From the NCBI GenBank assembly GCA_023257035.1, contig JALRDI010000156.1, positions 1 through 20,148 of the forward strand: DNA of 20,148 bases, in the 5' to 3' direction. This stretch comes from Ilumatobacteraceae bacterium. Its GTDB lineage: Bacteria > Actinomycetota > Acidimicrobiia > Acidimicrobiales > Ilumatobacteraceae. Both the position numbers and the translations under genes were made by a program. Of the stretch, positions 6,969 through 13,073 are shown piece by piece. A model generated the notes under the pieces. The model was not told where the DNA came from. It did no database searches and saw nothing but the letters and a program-made list of their open reading frames with translations. The stretch's first letter is position 1. Each line of letters begins with the position of its first letter.

Positions 6969-8174
6969 ATGACCAATACTTCAGCACCCAATAACGGACG
7001 CGAAATCGTCATTGTCGATGCGGTTCGTAGCCCAATCGGTCGCCGTAATGGCGGTTTTGCAGGGATGCATCCCGCTTCTCTTCTCGGCAAGATCCAAAGC
7101 TCGCTTGTCGAGCGCACTGGTATCGATCCCACTGCGATCGAGCAGGTTGTCGGTGGTTGCGTCAGCCAGGTGGGAGAACAGAGCTTTAACGTCACCCGTA
7201 CCGCATGGCTTGGAGCTGGTCTCCCCATCGAAACTGCAGCAACCACAGTCGATACTCAATGTGGTTCGAGCCAGCAAGCGACAAACCTTGCAGCTTCACT
7301 CATTGCTTCGGGCACGGTTGACGTCGCAATGGCGTGTGGAGTTGAGGTAATGAGCCGTATTCCAATCGGCATCAACTCGTCAAAGAAGCTCGGACTCGGC
7401 GTACCAATTCCGAAGGAGTATTTTGCGCGCCTCGAGATGACCTCTCAGTTCGAAGGAGCAGAACGAATCGCCGACAAGTGGGATATCACCCGCGATGACA
7501 CTGACGCATTTGGATTTGAGTCGCAGAACCGCGCCGCCGAGGCCTGGAACGAAGACCGATTCGCTGGGCAGTGGGTTTCCGTCGATGCCCCAGTCCTCGA
7601 CGAAGAAGGCAACCCCACCGGCGAAACCGCCGCAGTTACTCGGGACGAAGGCATCCGAGAGACCTCCCTTGAGAAGTTAGGACAGTTGAAGCCAGTTGCT
7701 CGCGAAGACGGTGTTCACACTGCCGGCAACAGCTCACAAATCTCTGACGGCGCCTCAGCCGTACTCATGATGACAGCAGAGCGTGCCGAAGCACTCGGTC
7801 TCACTCCGCGTGCCCGCGTCGTCGACACCTGCCTCGTTGGTGTCGACCCCGTTCTCATGCTGACCGGACCAATGGACGCCACCCGTCGCTTGCTCGACCG
7901 TTCAGGCTTGTCTATTGATGACATCGACAACTTCGAAATCAACGAGGCATTCGCTTCGGTTGTCCTTGCTTGGGCAAAAGAGGTCGGCGCAGACTTGGCG
8001 AAGACAAACCCGAATGGTGGGGCGATCGCTCTCGGCCACCCGCTTGGTGCAACTGGTGCATTCCTCATGACCAAGTCGCTGTACGAACTTGAGCGCACCT
8101 CAGGCCGTTACGGCCTCATCTCCATGTGCTGCGGCGGTGGGCTCGGCACTGGCACTCTCATCGAGCGGATCTGA
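6969..8174 (+). CDS. acetyl-CoA acetyltransferase / 3-ketoacyl-CoA thiolase
   Basis: Thiolase of 401 residues that cleaves 3-ketoacyl-CoA or condenses acetyl-CoA in the cytoplasm. The nucleophilic C98 is in DTQCGSSQQA, H357 in GHPLGATGA, the second catalytic cysteine C387 in MCCGGGLGTG, and NEAFA is at 325-329. The opening segment VDAVRSPIGRRNGG and the DTQCGSSQQA context resemble the actinobacterial thiolases used in steroid side-chain and fatty-acid degradation (FadA6-like), so a degradative role is more likely than a biosynthetic one, but substrate cannot be read from sequence. No other beta-oxidation gene is adjacent; an acyl-CoA ligase lies about 5 kb downstream. The start is ATG six bases after a TAGCCT -10 hexamer. 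The 3' end overlaps the next reading frame. Confidence 0.9.
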   Translation: MTNTSAPNNGREIVIVDAVRSPIGRRNGGFAGMHPASLLGKIQSSLVERTGIDPTAIEQVVGGCVSQVGEQSFNVTRTAWLGAGLPIETAATTVDTQCGSSQQATNLAASLIASGTVDVAMACGVEVMSRIPIGINSSKKLGLGVPIPKEYFARLEMTSQFEGAERIADKWDITRDDTDAFGFESQNRAAEAWNEDRFAGQWVSVDAPVLDEEGNPTGETAAVTRDEGIRETSLEKLGQLKPVAREDGVHTAGNSSQISDGASAVLMMTAERAEALGLTPRARVVDTCLVGVDPVLMLTGPMDATRRLLDRSGLSIDDIDNFEINEAFASVVLAWAKEVGADLAKTNPNGGAIALGHPLGATGAFLMTKSLYELERTSGRYGLISMCCGGGLGTGTLIERI

Positions 8175-8659
8175 TCCGTCGTATCTGCGCCGCCGCTATT
8201 GCTTCACTTGCGATGGCTGCGTGCAGCGCATCTCCGCTTCCCGCGTCTGGCTGGGTCGTTCAAGTTATTGATGGCGACACAGTCGACGTGAGGTTGGGGA
8301 GCCAAACCGAGCGTGTGCGCCTCATTGGTATCGATACGCCCGAACTCGGGTACGAGGGAGAGCCTGATGAGTGTTGGGCCCAAGAGGCTTCCCTTGCCCT
8401 TCAGCGAATACTTCCGAACGGCACAGAGGTTCGTGTAGTTCGTGACAGAGTGGCACGAGACCATTACGGGCGCCTCCTCGGCTATCTCTTCATTGAAAAT
8501 GACCATTTCGTCAATGGTGAAATGGCGTTGAATGGCCACGCACGGGTCCTCTCAATCCCTCCAAACACTGCCTACAGCGATGAAATCCAGACCGCAGAGT
8601 CACGGGCTCACCGAAGTAACCTCGGTTTGTGGCGAGCCTGTGAAAGTTCAACGAGATAA
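8126..8659 (+). CDS. SNase-like (thermonuclease) lipoprotein
   Basis: Exported nuclease of the staphylococcal nuclease family, 177 residues from the GTG at 8126. The fold shows WVVQVIDGDTVDVRLG, VRLIGIDTPE (catalytic Arg and Glu) and RDHYGRLLGYLF (second catalytic Arg), and keeps both Asp residues that bind Ca2+. Before it lies a hydrophobic stretch ending MAAC-SAS, a plausible lipobox, so the protein is probably anchored outside the membrane. The start is uncertain. GTG 8126 lies 49 bp inside the thiolase gene and gives an unusually long n-region. A CTG at 8171-8173 overlaps the thiolase stop as CTGA and would give a textbook signal peptide (MIRRICAAAIASLAMAAC). Translation is likely coupled to the thiolase. 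Substrate could be DNA or RNA. Confidence 0.8.
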   Translation: MLRRWARHWHSHRADLIRRICAAAIASLAMAACSASPLPASGWVVQVIDGDTVDVRLGSQTERVRLIGIDTPELGYEGEPDECWAQEASLALQRILPNGTEVRVVRDRVARDHYGRLLGYLFIENDHFVNGEMALNGHARVLSIPPNTAYSDEIQTAESRAHRSNLGLWRACESSTR

Positions 8660-8662
8660 GTT
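8657..8662 (+). promoter_or_regulatory. possible -10 hexamer for the ChbG-like gene
   Basis: TAAGTT, which includes the TAA stop of the SNase gene, lies 8 nt before the ATG at 8671. It fits the TAnnnT pattern seen at other starts in this window, but read-through from the upstream gene is equally possible. Confidence 0.3.
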
Positions 8663-8670
8663 CACTATCG

Positions 8671-9501
8671 ATGTCAGACCTTAACGAACGTCTCGGATTC
8701 GCCTCAGATGACCGAGTGCTGATTATCTCCTGTGACGACCTTGGTCTTACCCACTCCTCGAACGAGGGTGTGCTTTCTGCACTGCGAGAGGGTGTTGCAA
8801 CATGCGCATCAATCATGGTTCCTGCGCCCTGGGCACGGCATGCGGCACAACTGGTCACCGAGTCAGACGATATTGGGGTGCATCTCACGCTCAACGCCGA
8901 ACATGATTGCTACAGATTCGGTCCACTCACGCATGCGCCGTCGCTGCTGTCGGGCGATGGTGGCTTTCCATCCGCAATCGATGACCTGTGGGAGCACGCC
9001 GACCCGGCCGAGGTGCGCCGTGAACTTCGAACTCAAGTGACCCGGGCGCAGGCGTGGGGAATTGATGTCACCCACCTCGCTCCTCATCTCTCAGCAATTA
9101 CCTTGCGACCGGAATTTTTTGATGCGTACCTTGATGTGGCTGTTGAGTTCCAACTCCCGATCCGCTTGCCGTCAACTGTGACTGCTGCCGAAGCGGGTTT
9201 CCCGTTCAGATCGCTCGCCGCAGAAGAGGGAGTCGTTTTCCCAGACTTCTTTGATCATGACTGGCGGGCAGGATCTCGCCAGCGGGTGCTTGATGCGATA
9301 GAGCAACTCCCACCGGGAGTAACTGAGCTCCACCTACAACCCGCCGTTGACACTCCCGAGGTGCGGGCACTCACCGCAGATGCGGCTGGATGGATCGATG
9401 ACCACCAGTTCTTACTAGAGCCCCAAGTTCAACAAGTTCTTCAGTCCGCCGATGTGCACCTCATTGGATACCGTGAGCTGCGCTCCGCAATGAGGTCTTA
9501 A
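8671..9501 (+). CDS. ChbG/HpnK (YdjC)-family carbohydrate deacetylase
   Basis: Protein of 276 residues in the YdjC-like family of metal-dependent deacetylases that remove N-acetyl groups from chito-oligosaccharides or related amino sugars. Near the N-terminus LIISCDDLGL gives the paired D22/D23, IGVHLTLNAEH supplies H71, and THLAPHLSA supplies H135 and H139 in place of the usual HLDSHxH. The family fold continues with the EFQLPIRLPS strand and a late VTELHLQPA strand with a metal-site-like His. No signal peptide, so it should act in the cytoplasm. It follows the SNase gene by 11 bp. Its TAA stop overlaps the TAA stop of the convergent gene within TTAA at 9498-9501. Substrate is not predictable; the variant HLAPH motif deserves a structural check. 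Confidence 0.82.
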   Translation: MSDLNERLGFASDDRVLIISCDDLGLTHSSNEGVLSALREGVATCASIMVPAPWARHAAQLVTESDDIGVHLTLNAEHDCYRFGPLTHAPSLLSGDGGFPSAIDDLWEHADPAEVRRELRTQVTRAQAWGIDVTHLAPHLSAITLRPEFFDAYLDVAVEFQLPIRLPSTVTAAEAGFPFRSLAAEEGVVFPDFFDHDWRAGSRQRVLDAIEQLPPGVTELHLQPAVDTPEVRALTADAAGWIDDHQFLLEPQVQQVLQSADVHLIGYRELRSAMRS

Positions 9502-9743
9502 TCGTCGCTTTCGACAAGGTTGCGAATAGTTGCGACGGCGTCTCCTGACGAGAGTTCCTCGAAGAGTGCCCCAGTACTGCCGGCTGCTTTCAGTTGACCT
9601 CTCATAAACGCGACCGTAGGGTCAAAATCATCACTCTGGGCGACCTTAAATGGCACCGTAATAACGAGTTCTGCACCATCGGGCCCACTTACCCGTTCGT
9701 TTCCTTTTGAGATTTGCACTCGATATTGCACAGATTCAGACAT
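9498..9743 (-). CDS. 81-residue protein of unknown function, co-transcribed with mca
   Basis: I do not recognise this family. The protein is acidic and soluble, with beta-rich hydrophobic alternation (QYRVQISKG, ELVITVPFKV) followed by a helical tail with MRGQLKAAGSTGALFEEL. It starts 14 bp after the mca stop on the same strand, with a good SD (AAAAGGG, 9752-9758 on the reverse strand) 8 nt before the ATG, so it is an operon-internal gene translated from the mca transcript. A small partner or chaperone for mycothiol metabolism is a guess from position only. Confidence 0.7.
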   Translation of the reverse strand: MSESVQYRVQISKGNERVSGPDGAELVITVPFKVAQSDDFDPTVAFMRGQLKAAGSTGALFEELSSGDAVATIRNLVESDD

Positions 9744-9757
9744 TTCAACCGCCCTTT

Positions 9758-10681
9758 TCAGTTCGCTTTCTGCAAGACACCGTCAAGGAGCGATGTTTCC
9801 CCAGTCGAAATAGGCCCGCACCTGCTCTGAGCCAGAATCCAATCCTCAGTTGGGTATACACGAGCAAGTTCCTCGTCATTTAGCCCGAACCAGAACAACG
9901 CAGCAGGGTCGACCTGAGTTGCATGCGCGCGCAATGCACCTGTTCGGGCCCACATAAAGTCAGAAACATCAATGCGGGTGGTGATCCGCTCATCCTGACT
10001 GGGACGCGCAAACCACTTCTCATCAAACGGTGACTCGCCGTGTTTCTCCAGCAACGCCTCATGAACGCGCTTCATACGCTCAATTGACCACGCCGAGTAG
10101 TACAACTTCGCGATCGAATGGGGTGCACCGCATTCTGGATATGCATCAGGGTCAGCAGCGCGCTCAAAAGCAAGCACGCTCACATCATGAACCTTCAGGT
10201 GATCAGGATGTGGGTAACCCGCCTGATCATCTGAGTAGGTGATGAGAACATCAGGTTTCGTTCGTCTGATCTCTCGCACGAGCCGCCCTACCGCCTCGTC
10301 GAGGTCGGCCATGTGGAAACAATCTGGATGTTCATTCGACGGACTCTCCGCCATTCCCGAATCGCGATACCCAAGCATCACGACCTCAGAGAAACCAATC
10401 ACTGCAGCCGATTCTTCGAGTTCTTTTGGCCGAACCTCAGCGAGACGTAATTTCGTCTCAGCTTCATCGAGACCTTCGAACAACTGACCCGGCTCACGAA
10501 GGGCAGGGTTCTGCAAGTCGCCCTCTTCGCCTCCGGTGCAACAGACCAGAATTGCAGAACAGCCCTCAGCAACATATTTCGCGAGGGTTGGCGCCCCCTT
10601 TGACGCCTCATCGTCAGGATGGGCATGAACCGTCATGATCACGAATGGCGCCATGTCATTGTTGTTGCCTACATCGGACAC
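9758..10681 (-). CDS. mca: mycothiol S-conjugate amidase (PIG-L/LmbE family)
   Basis: Zinc enzyme that hydrolyses mycothiol S-conjugates to a mercapturic acid and GlcN-Ins, the actinobacterial route for detoxifying electrophiles. It has 307 residues, as expected for Mca. The zinc and catalytic motif AHPDDE is at 20-25 (H21, D24) and the second zinc motif PHPDH is at 157-161 (H161), with the family segments CCTGGEEGDLQNPAL and ITYSDDQAGYPHPDH. The near relative MshB has a similar core but lacks parts of the Mca C-terminus; the SEW/ARxGALRAHATQVDP region here fits Mca better. The GTG start lies 7 nt after a TAGCCT -10 hexamer, so a leaderless transcript is likely. A second possible ATG is at 10654. 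Divergent from the small lipoprotein gene across only 29 bp. Confidence 0.88.
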   Translation of the reverse strand: MSDVGNNNDMAPFVIMTVHAHPDDEASKGAPTLAKYVAEGCSAILVCCTGGEEGDLQNPALREPGQLFEGLDEAETKLRLAEVRPKELEESAAVIGFSEVVMLGYRDSGMAESPSNEHPDCFHMADLDEAVGRLVREIRRTKPDVLITYSDDQAGYPHPDHLKVHDVSVLAFERAADPDAYPECGAPHSIAKLYYSAWSIERMKRVHEALLEKHGESPFDEKWFARPSQDERITTRIDVSDFMWARTGALRAHATQVDPAALFWFGLNDEELARVYPTEDWILAQSRCGPISTGETSLLDGVLQKAN

Positions 10682-10688
10682 GGCATCG

Positions 10689-10704
10689 AGGCTAGCGGTA
10701 GCCT
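10689..10704. promoter_or_regulatory. divergent back-to-back -10 elements forming a perfect inverted repeat
   Basis: AGGCTA (10689-10694), spacer GCGG, TAGCCT (10699-10704). Read on the minus strand the left arm is TAGCCT, 7 nt before the GTG of mca. Read on the plus strand the right arm is TAGCCT, 6 nt before the ATG at 10711. Both therefore look like -10 boxes of leaderless promoters, only 4 bp apart, so polymerase could probably occupy one side at a time. It might instead be an operator; the two uses are not exclusive. Confidence 0.5.
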
Positions 10705-10710
10705 GAAGCT

Positions 10711-10875
10711 ATGGACGGGAGGCTGACATTTCGCCGATGGACTCTCGGGCTTGTACTGGCACTATGCGCGCTTACAGTCCAGTCTTGTGACACAAACGAC
10801 GGTCGAGAAATGAAGGACCCGGCTGCTCGTTCAGCTCTCATTAGCCCAAGCAGACTGACGATTTCACCATCATGA
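10711..10875 (+). CDS. 54-residue predicted lipoprotein overlapping the rhomboid gene
   Basis: A short gene hidden in what looks like an intergenic gap. It opens MDGRLTFRRW, then a hydrophobic core of about 14 residues (TLGLVLALCALTV) and QSC-D, a signal peptide with a plausible lipobox at C26. Only 28 residues follow (including DGREMKDP). The TGA stop overlaps the rhomboid start as ATGA at 10872-10875, a classic coupling arrangement. The ATG is 6 nt after a TAGCCT -10 hexamer. The stretch after the cysteine reminds me of the N-terminus of longer actinobacterial lipoproteins (possibly YbhB/YbcL-type), so it might be a truncated remnant that now serves as a leader; that is from memory and weak. 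Function unknown. Confidence 0.5.
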   Translation: MDGRLTFRRWTLGLVLALCALTVQSCDTNDGREMKDPAARSALISPSRLTISPS

Positions 10876-11744
10876 GTGATCTCCCTCCTCCCCCTCCTCC
10901 AGCGTCGATGACTGGTGATGATGTGGCGAGATGCGCACGACATCCCGATCGTTCTGCAGGACGTCATTGCACAAGATGCGGTTCCGCTGCATGCAGCGAG
11001 TGCCTTGTTCGAGGCTCTGTTGGCAGCCTTTGCCCTTCCTGCCGTAAGGCGAGCACTCCGAGCGCAACGACCAGAGTGAAATATTGGCAGGCGACACAGG
11101 GTGTGCTCGTGGCCAAAGTCCTTATTGCGATCAACATGGGTGTTTTCGTGTCAATGGCCGCTATCGATGCTCGCTCGCTCAACGGATCATTGACCCAACT
11201 TCAGATCGATCTCGGGCTGAATGCTTCACTTCTCAATCAGGGTGCTGGCGAGTGGTACAGAATCGTTTCATCGGGATTTATTCACTTCGGGATTCTCCAC
11301 CTCGGATTCAACATGTATCTCCTCTATCAGCTTGGCGGAATGCTCGAAGTTTCAATCGGTCGGACGAGGATGTTGCTGCTGTACCTTGCGTGTCTTGCTG
11401 GGGGTTCGCTCGGTGCCCTCATCTTGCAGCCTGGTGGTCTCCACGGAGGAGCATCAGGCGCAGTCTTTGGTCTTATGGGCGTCACGGCCATGGCGTATCA
11501 GCAACGCGGAATCAACCCGATGCGCACCCAAATTGGCAGTCTTCTCTTGATGAATCTTGCGATCACCTTTTTGGTGCCGGGTATCTCGATTGGAGGCCAT
11601 CTTGGAGGGGCCGCTACCGGCGGTCTCTGTGCACTTATCGTTACAGCGCCTCGCCAGAGCAACGTAAGCAGAGAGCGCCAACCACTCTTGCTTGGCGCTC
11701 TCTTCCTCGCAGCTGCTGCAGCGTGTGTCATCGTGGCTGGCTAA
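10872..11744 (+). CDS. rhomboid-family intramembrane serine protease with N-terminal B-box-type zinc domain
   Basis: Cleaves transmembrane substrates inside the membrane. After a proline-rich start (PPPPPP at 5-10), residues 21-57 hold a zinc-binding set C21, H24, C33, C36, C41, C44, C54, C57, which resembles a B-box zinc finger on the cytoplasmic side. The rhomboid domain follows with six or seven helices from about residue 78. It carries the HFGILHLGFNMYL segment (H138, H143, N147), the nucleophile S195 in GGASGAVFG, and the catalytic H243 in GGHLGGAATGG. All catalytic residues are present, so the protein should be active. Its ATG overlaps the stop of the 54-residue lipoprotein. Substrates are unknown. 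Confidence 0.9.
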   Translation: MSDLPPPPPPASMTGDDVARCARHPDRSAGRHCTRCGSAACSECLVRGSVGSLCPSCRKASTPSATTRVKYWQATQGVLVAKVLIAINMGVFVSMAAIDARSLNGSLTQLQIDLGLNASLLNQGAGEWYRIVSSGFIHFGILHLGFNMYLLYQLGGMLEVSIGRTRMLLLYLACLAGGSLGALILQPGGLHGGASGAVFGLMGVTAMAYQQRGINPMRTQIGSLLLMNLAITFLVPGISIGGHLGGAATGGLCALIVTAPRQSNVSRERQPLLLGALFLAAAAACVIVAG

Positions 11745-11794
11745 GGCTCCTATCTTGGAACTACCACCGCATAAAGGCTGTGACACCCTTCGTG

Positions 11795-11800
11795 CATAGT
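11795..11800 (+). promoter_or_regulatory. possible -10 hexamer for the 58-residue gene
   Basis: CATAGT, one change from TAnnnT, lies 7 nt before the ATG at 11808. There is no SD. It fits the leaderless spacing seen elsewhere in the window. Confidence 0.3.
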
Positions 11801-11807
11801 TGCCCGC

Positions 11808-11984
11808 ATGACAGAGAACAACACCGTCCCGCTGCAACTCATGTTGCTACCGATGTCTGATCTTCCCGAGTGCCTCCGCATCGACGATGCGACTCGAGTT
11901 GCAGGCCTCCGTCATATCGACGAACTTCGTGCCGAGATGCAACGACGGCGAAAGGATCGTCACCATTCGAAAACAGCTGCGTAA
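11808..11984 (+). CDS. 58-residue basic protein of unknown function
   Basis: A short gene filling the gap between the rhomboid protease and the convergent oxidoreductase. It opens MTENNTVPLQLMLLPM, has an acidic and helical middle (ECLRIDDATRVAGLRHIDELRAEM) and ends in a basic tail (QRRRKDRHHSK). Amphipathic helix plus basic tail suggests contact with nucleic acid or an acidic partner, but no family is recognised. It begins 63 bp after the rhomboid stop, ends 12 bp before the stop of the next gene on the other strand, and has a -10-like CATAGT at the right distance. Coding status is supported by its fit in the gap and plausible composition, not by homology. Confidence 0.45.
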   Translation: MTENNTVPLQLMLLPMSDLPECLRIDDATRVAGLRHIDELRAEMQRRRKDRHHSKTAA

Positions 11985-11996
11985 TACAGCGGTGGA

Positions 11997-12989
11997 TTAG
12001 ACACCAGCGAGCGAACGCATTGCTTCTCGCTGGTCGAGGTCTTTATCGAGCGGGAGCAACGCAAGAGCTGCGGTGGTGACCCCGTTGTCCAGGTAACGAG
12101 CAATCTGTTCCCGGCATTGCTCCGGTGTCCCGTGCACGATGAGCGAGTCAACAACTTCATCAGAAATTGCCGCAAGCGCAGCTTTACGATCGCCACCAGA
12201 CCAAGCAGCCCACATTCCCTCCAACTGGGGACCACGTCCGAGCCACTCTTGGAATTTTGCATAAACCGGAACGTTCATATAAGCAGCGATGGCAAATTTT
12301 GCGGCATCGCGGACCACCTGCGTGTTATCACTCGGACAAACAAAAATTCTCGCAACGATTTCACGTTGCTCTCCCCCTGCCGCATCATGAACGATTGATG
12401 CCACCTGCGGTACATCGTCCGCTCCAAGCCAGTTAATAATCGCTCCGTCGCTCTCTTTCCCCGCGAGACGCAGCATCTGCTCGCGAAGAGCTGCAACGAA
12501 GATCGGTGGCGTCTGTTCTGGCCGCACCCCAAGACGAAAGCCATTCACCTCGAAGGTGTCAAATTCACGGGTCACCTTGTCACCCTCAAGGGCATCTTTC
12601 AAGAAGCGGACCATGTCCCGTACCTTCCGATACGGCTGCTCGAACGGAACTCCGTTCCAGCGCTCCACGATCACATTGCTTGACGACCCAATACCAATAC
12701 AGAATCGGCCGGGGGCGGCATCTGCCATCGATGCCACCGACTGAGCCATACAAGCGGGCGCCCTCGTGTAAGCCGGAATGATTGCCGTACCAAGACGCAA
12801 GCGCGGCTCCCATGCAGCTGCTAGAGCCAGAGGCGTAAAGCCGTCAGCCCCATCACTCTCCGCACTCCAGATATCGGTGTAACCAAGATCAGCCAGTTCG
12901 TGCAGCCATTCCTTATGGCCGTGAAGAGGCCCGGGCAGCGGGACGGTCATACCGAGCCGACGTTCTACAGGTGAATTCACAGAAGACAT
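11997..12989 (-). CDS. LLM-class (luciferase-like, probably F420-dependent) oxidoreductase
   Basis: TIM-barrel flavin or F420 oxidoreductase of 330 residues. Family signs in order: a GYTDIWSAESDGADGFTPLALAA segment near 35-60, LRLGTAIIPAYTRAPACMAQSVASMADAAPGRFCIGIGSSS near 63-103, PPIFVAALREQMLRLAG near 160-176 and GTPEQCREQIARYLDNGVTT near 286-305. In actinobacteria most such proteins use coenzyme F420, but FMN use is not excluded by sequence. The substrate cannot be predicted. The ATG is 6 nt after a TACCGT -10 hexamer on the same strand, so a leaderless mRNA is likely. It is divergent from an acyl-CoA ligase, which could be functional company (lipid or xenobiotic catabolism), though this is only positional. 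Confidence 0.88.
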   Translation of the reverse strand: MSSVNSPVERRLGMTVPLPGPLHGHKEWLHELADLGYTDIWSAESDGADGFTPLALAAAWEPRLRLGTAIIPAYTRAPACMAQSVASMADAAPGRFCIGIGSSSNVIVERWNGVPFEQPYRKVRDMVRFLKDALEGDKVTREFDTFEVNGFRLGVRPEQTPPIFVAALREQMLRLAGKESDGAIINWLGADDVPQVASIVHDAAGGEQREIVARIFVCPSDNTQVVRDAAKFAIAAYMNVPVYAKFQEWLGRGPQLEGMWAAWSGGDRKAALAAISDEVVDSLIVHGTPEQCREQIARYLDNGVTTAALALLPLDKDLDQREAMRSLAGV

Positions 12990-12995
12990 AGCGCC

Positions 12996-13001
12996 ACGGT
13001 A
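12996..13001 (-). promoter_or_regulatory. -10 hexamer of a leaderless promoter for the luciferase-like oxidoreductase
   Basis: TACCGT on the minus strand, 6 nt before the ATG whose first base is 12989. No SD is present in the intervening sequence. Confidence 0.4.
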
Positions 13002-13060
13002 GTCATCTCAGGGGGTTTCAACCGATACGACTCGGAGTCCATCGAACAGACGAAGGTGAC

Positions 13061-13066
13061 TAACAT
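13061..13066 (+). promoter_or_regulatory. -10 hexamer that favours GTG 13074 as the acyl-CoA ligase start
   Basis: TAACAT lies 7 nt before GTG 13074. If this is the promoter, the transcript starts at about 13073-13074 and the upstream GTG at 13056 would not be on the message. Conservation of the N-terminus points the same way. Confidence 0.4.
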
Positions 13067-13073
13067 CACATAT

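Noticed and set aside
6969..8174. Thiolase as part of the sulfur operon pathway
   Set aside because: No chemical link to sulfur oxidation is evident, and it appears to have its own promoter.
10692..10967. Minus-strand ORF of 91 codons across the divergent promoter
   Set aside because: Covers the promoter region, the small lipoprotein and the rhomboid start on the opposite strand; no recognisable feature.
11084..11860. Plus-strand ORF of 258 codons overlapping the rhomboid gene
   Set aside because: Arg/Ser/Trp-rich composition with no domain; the other frame carries the rhomboid catalytic residues.
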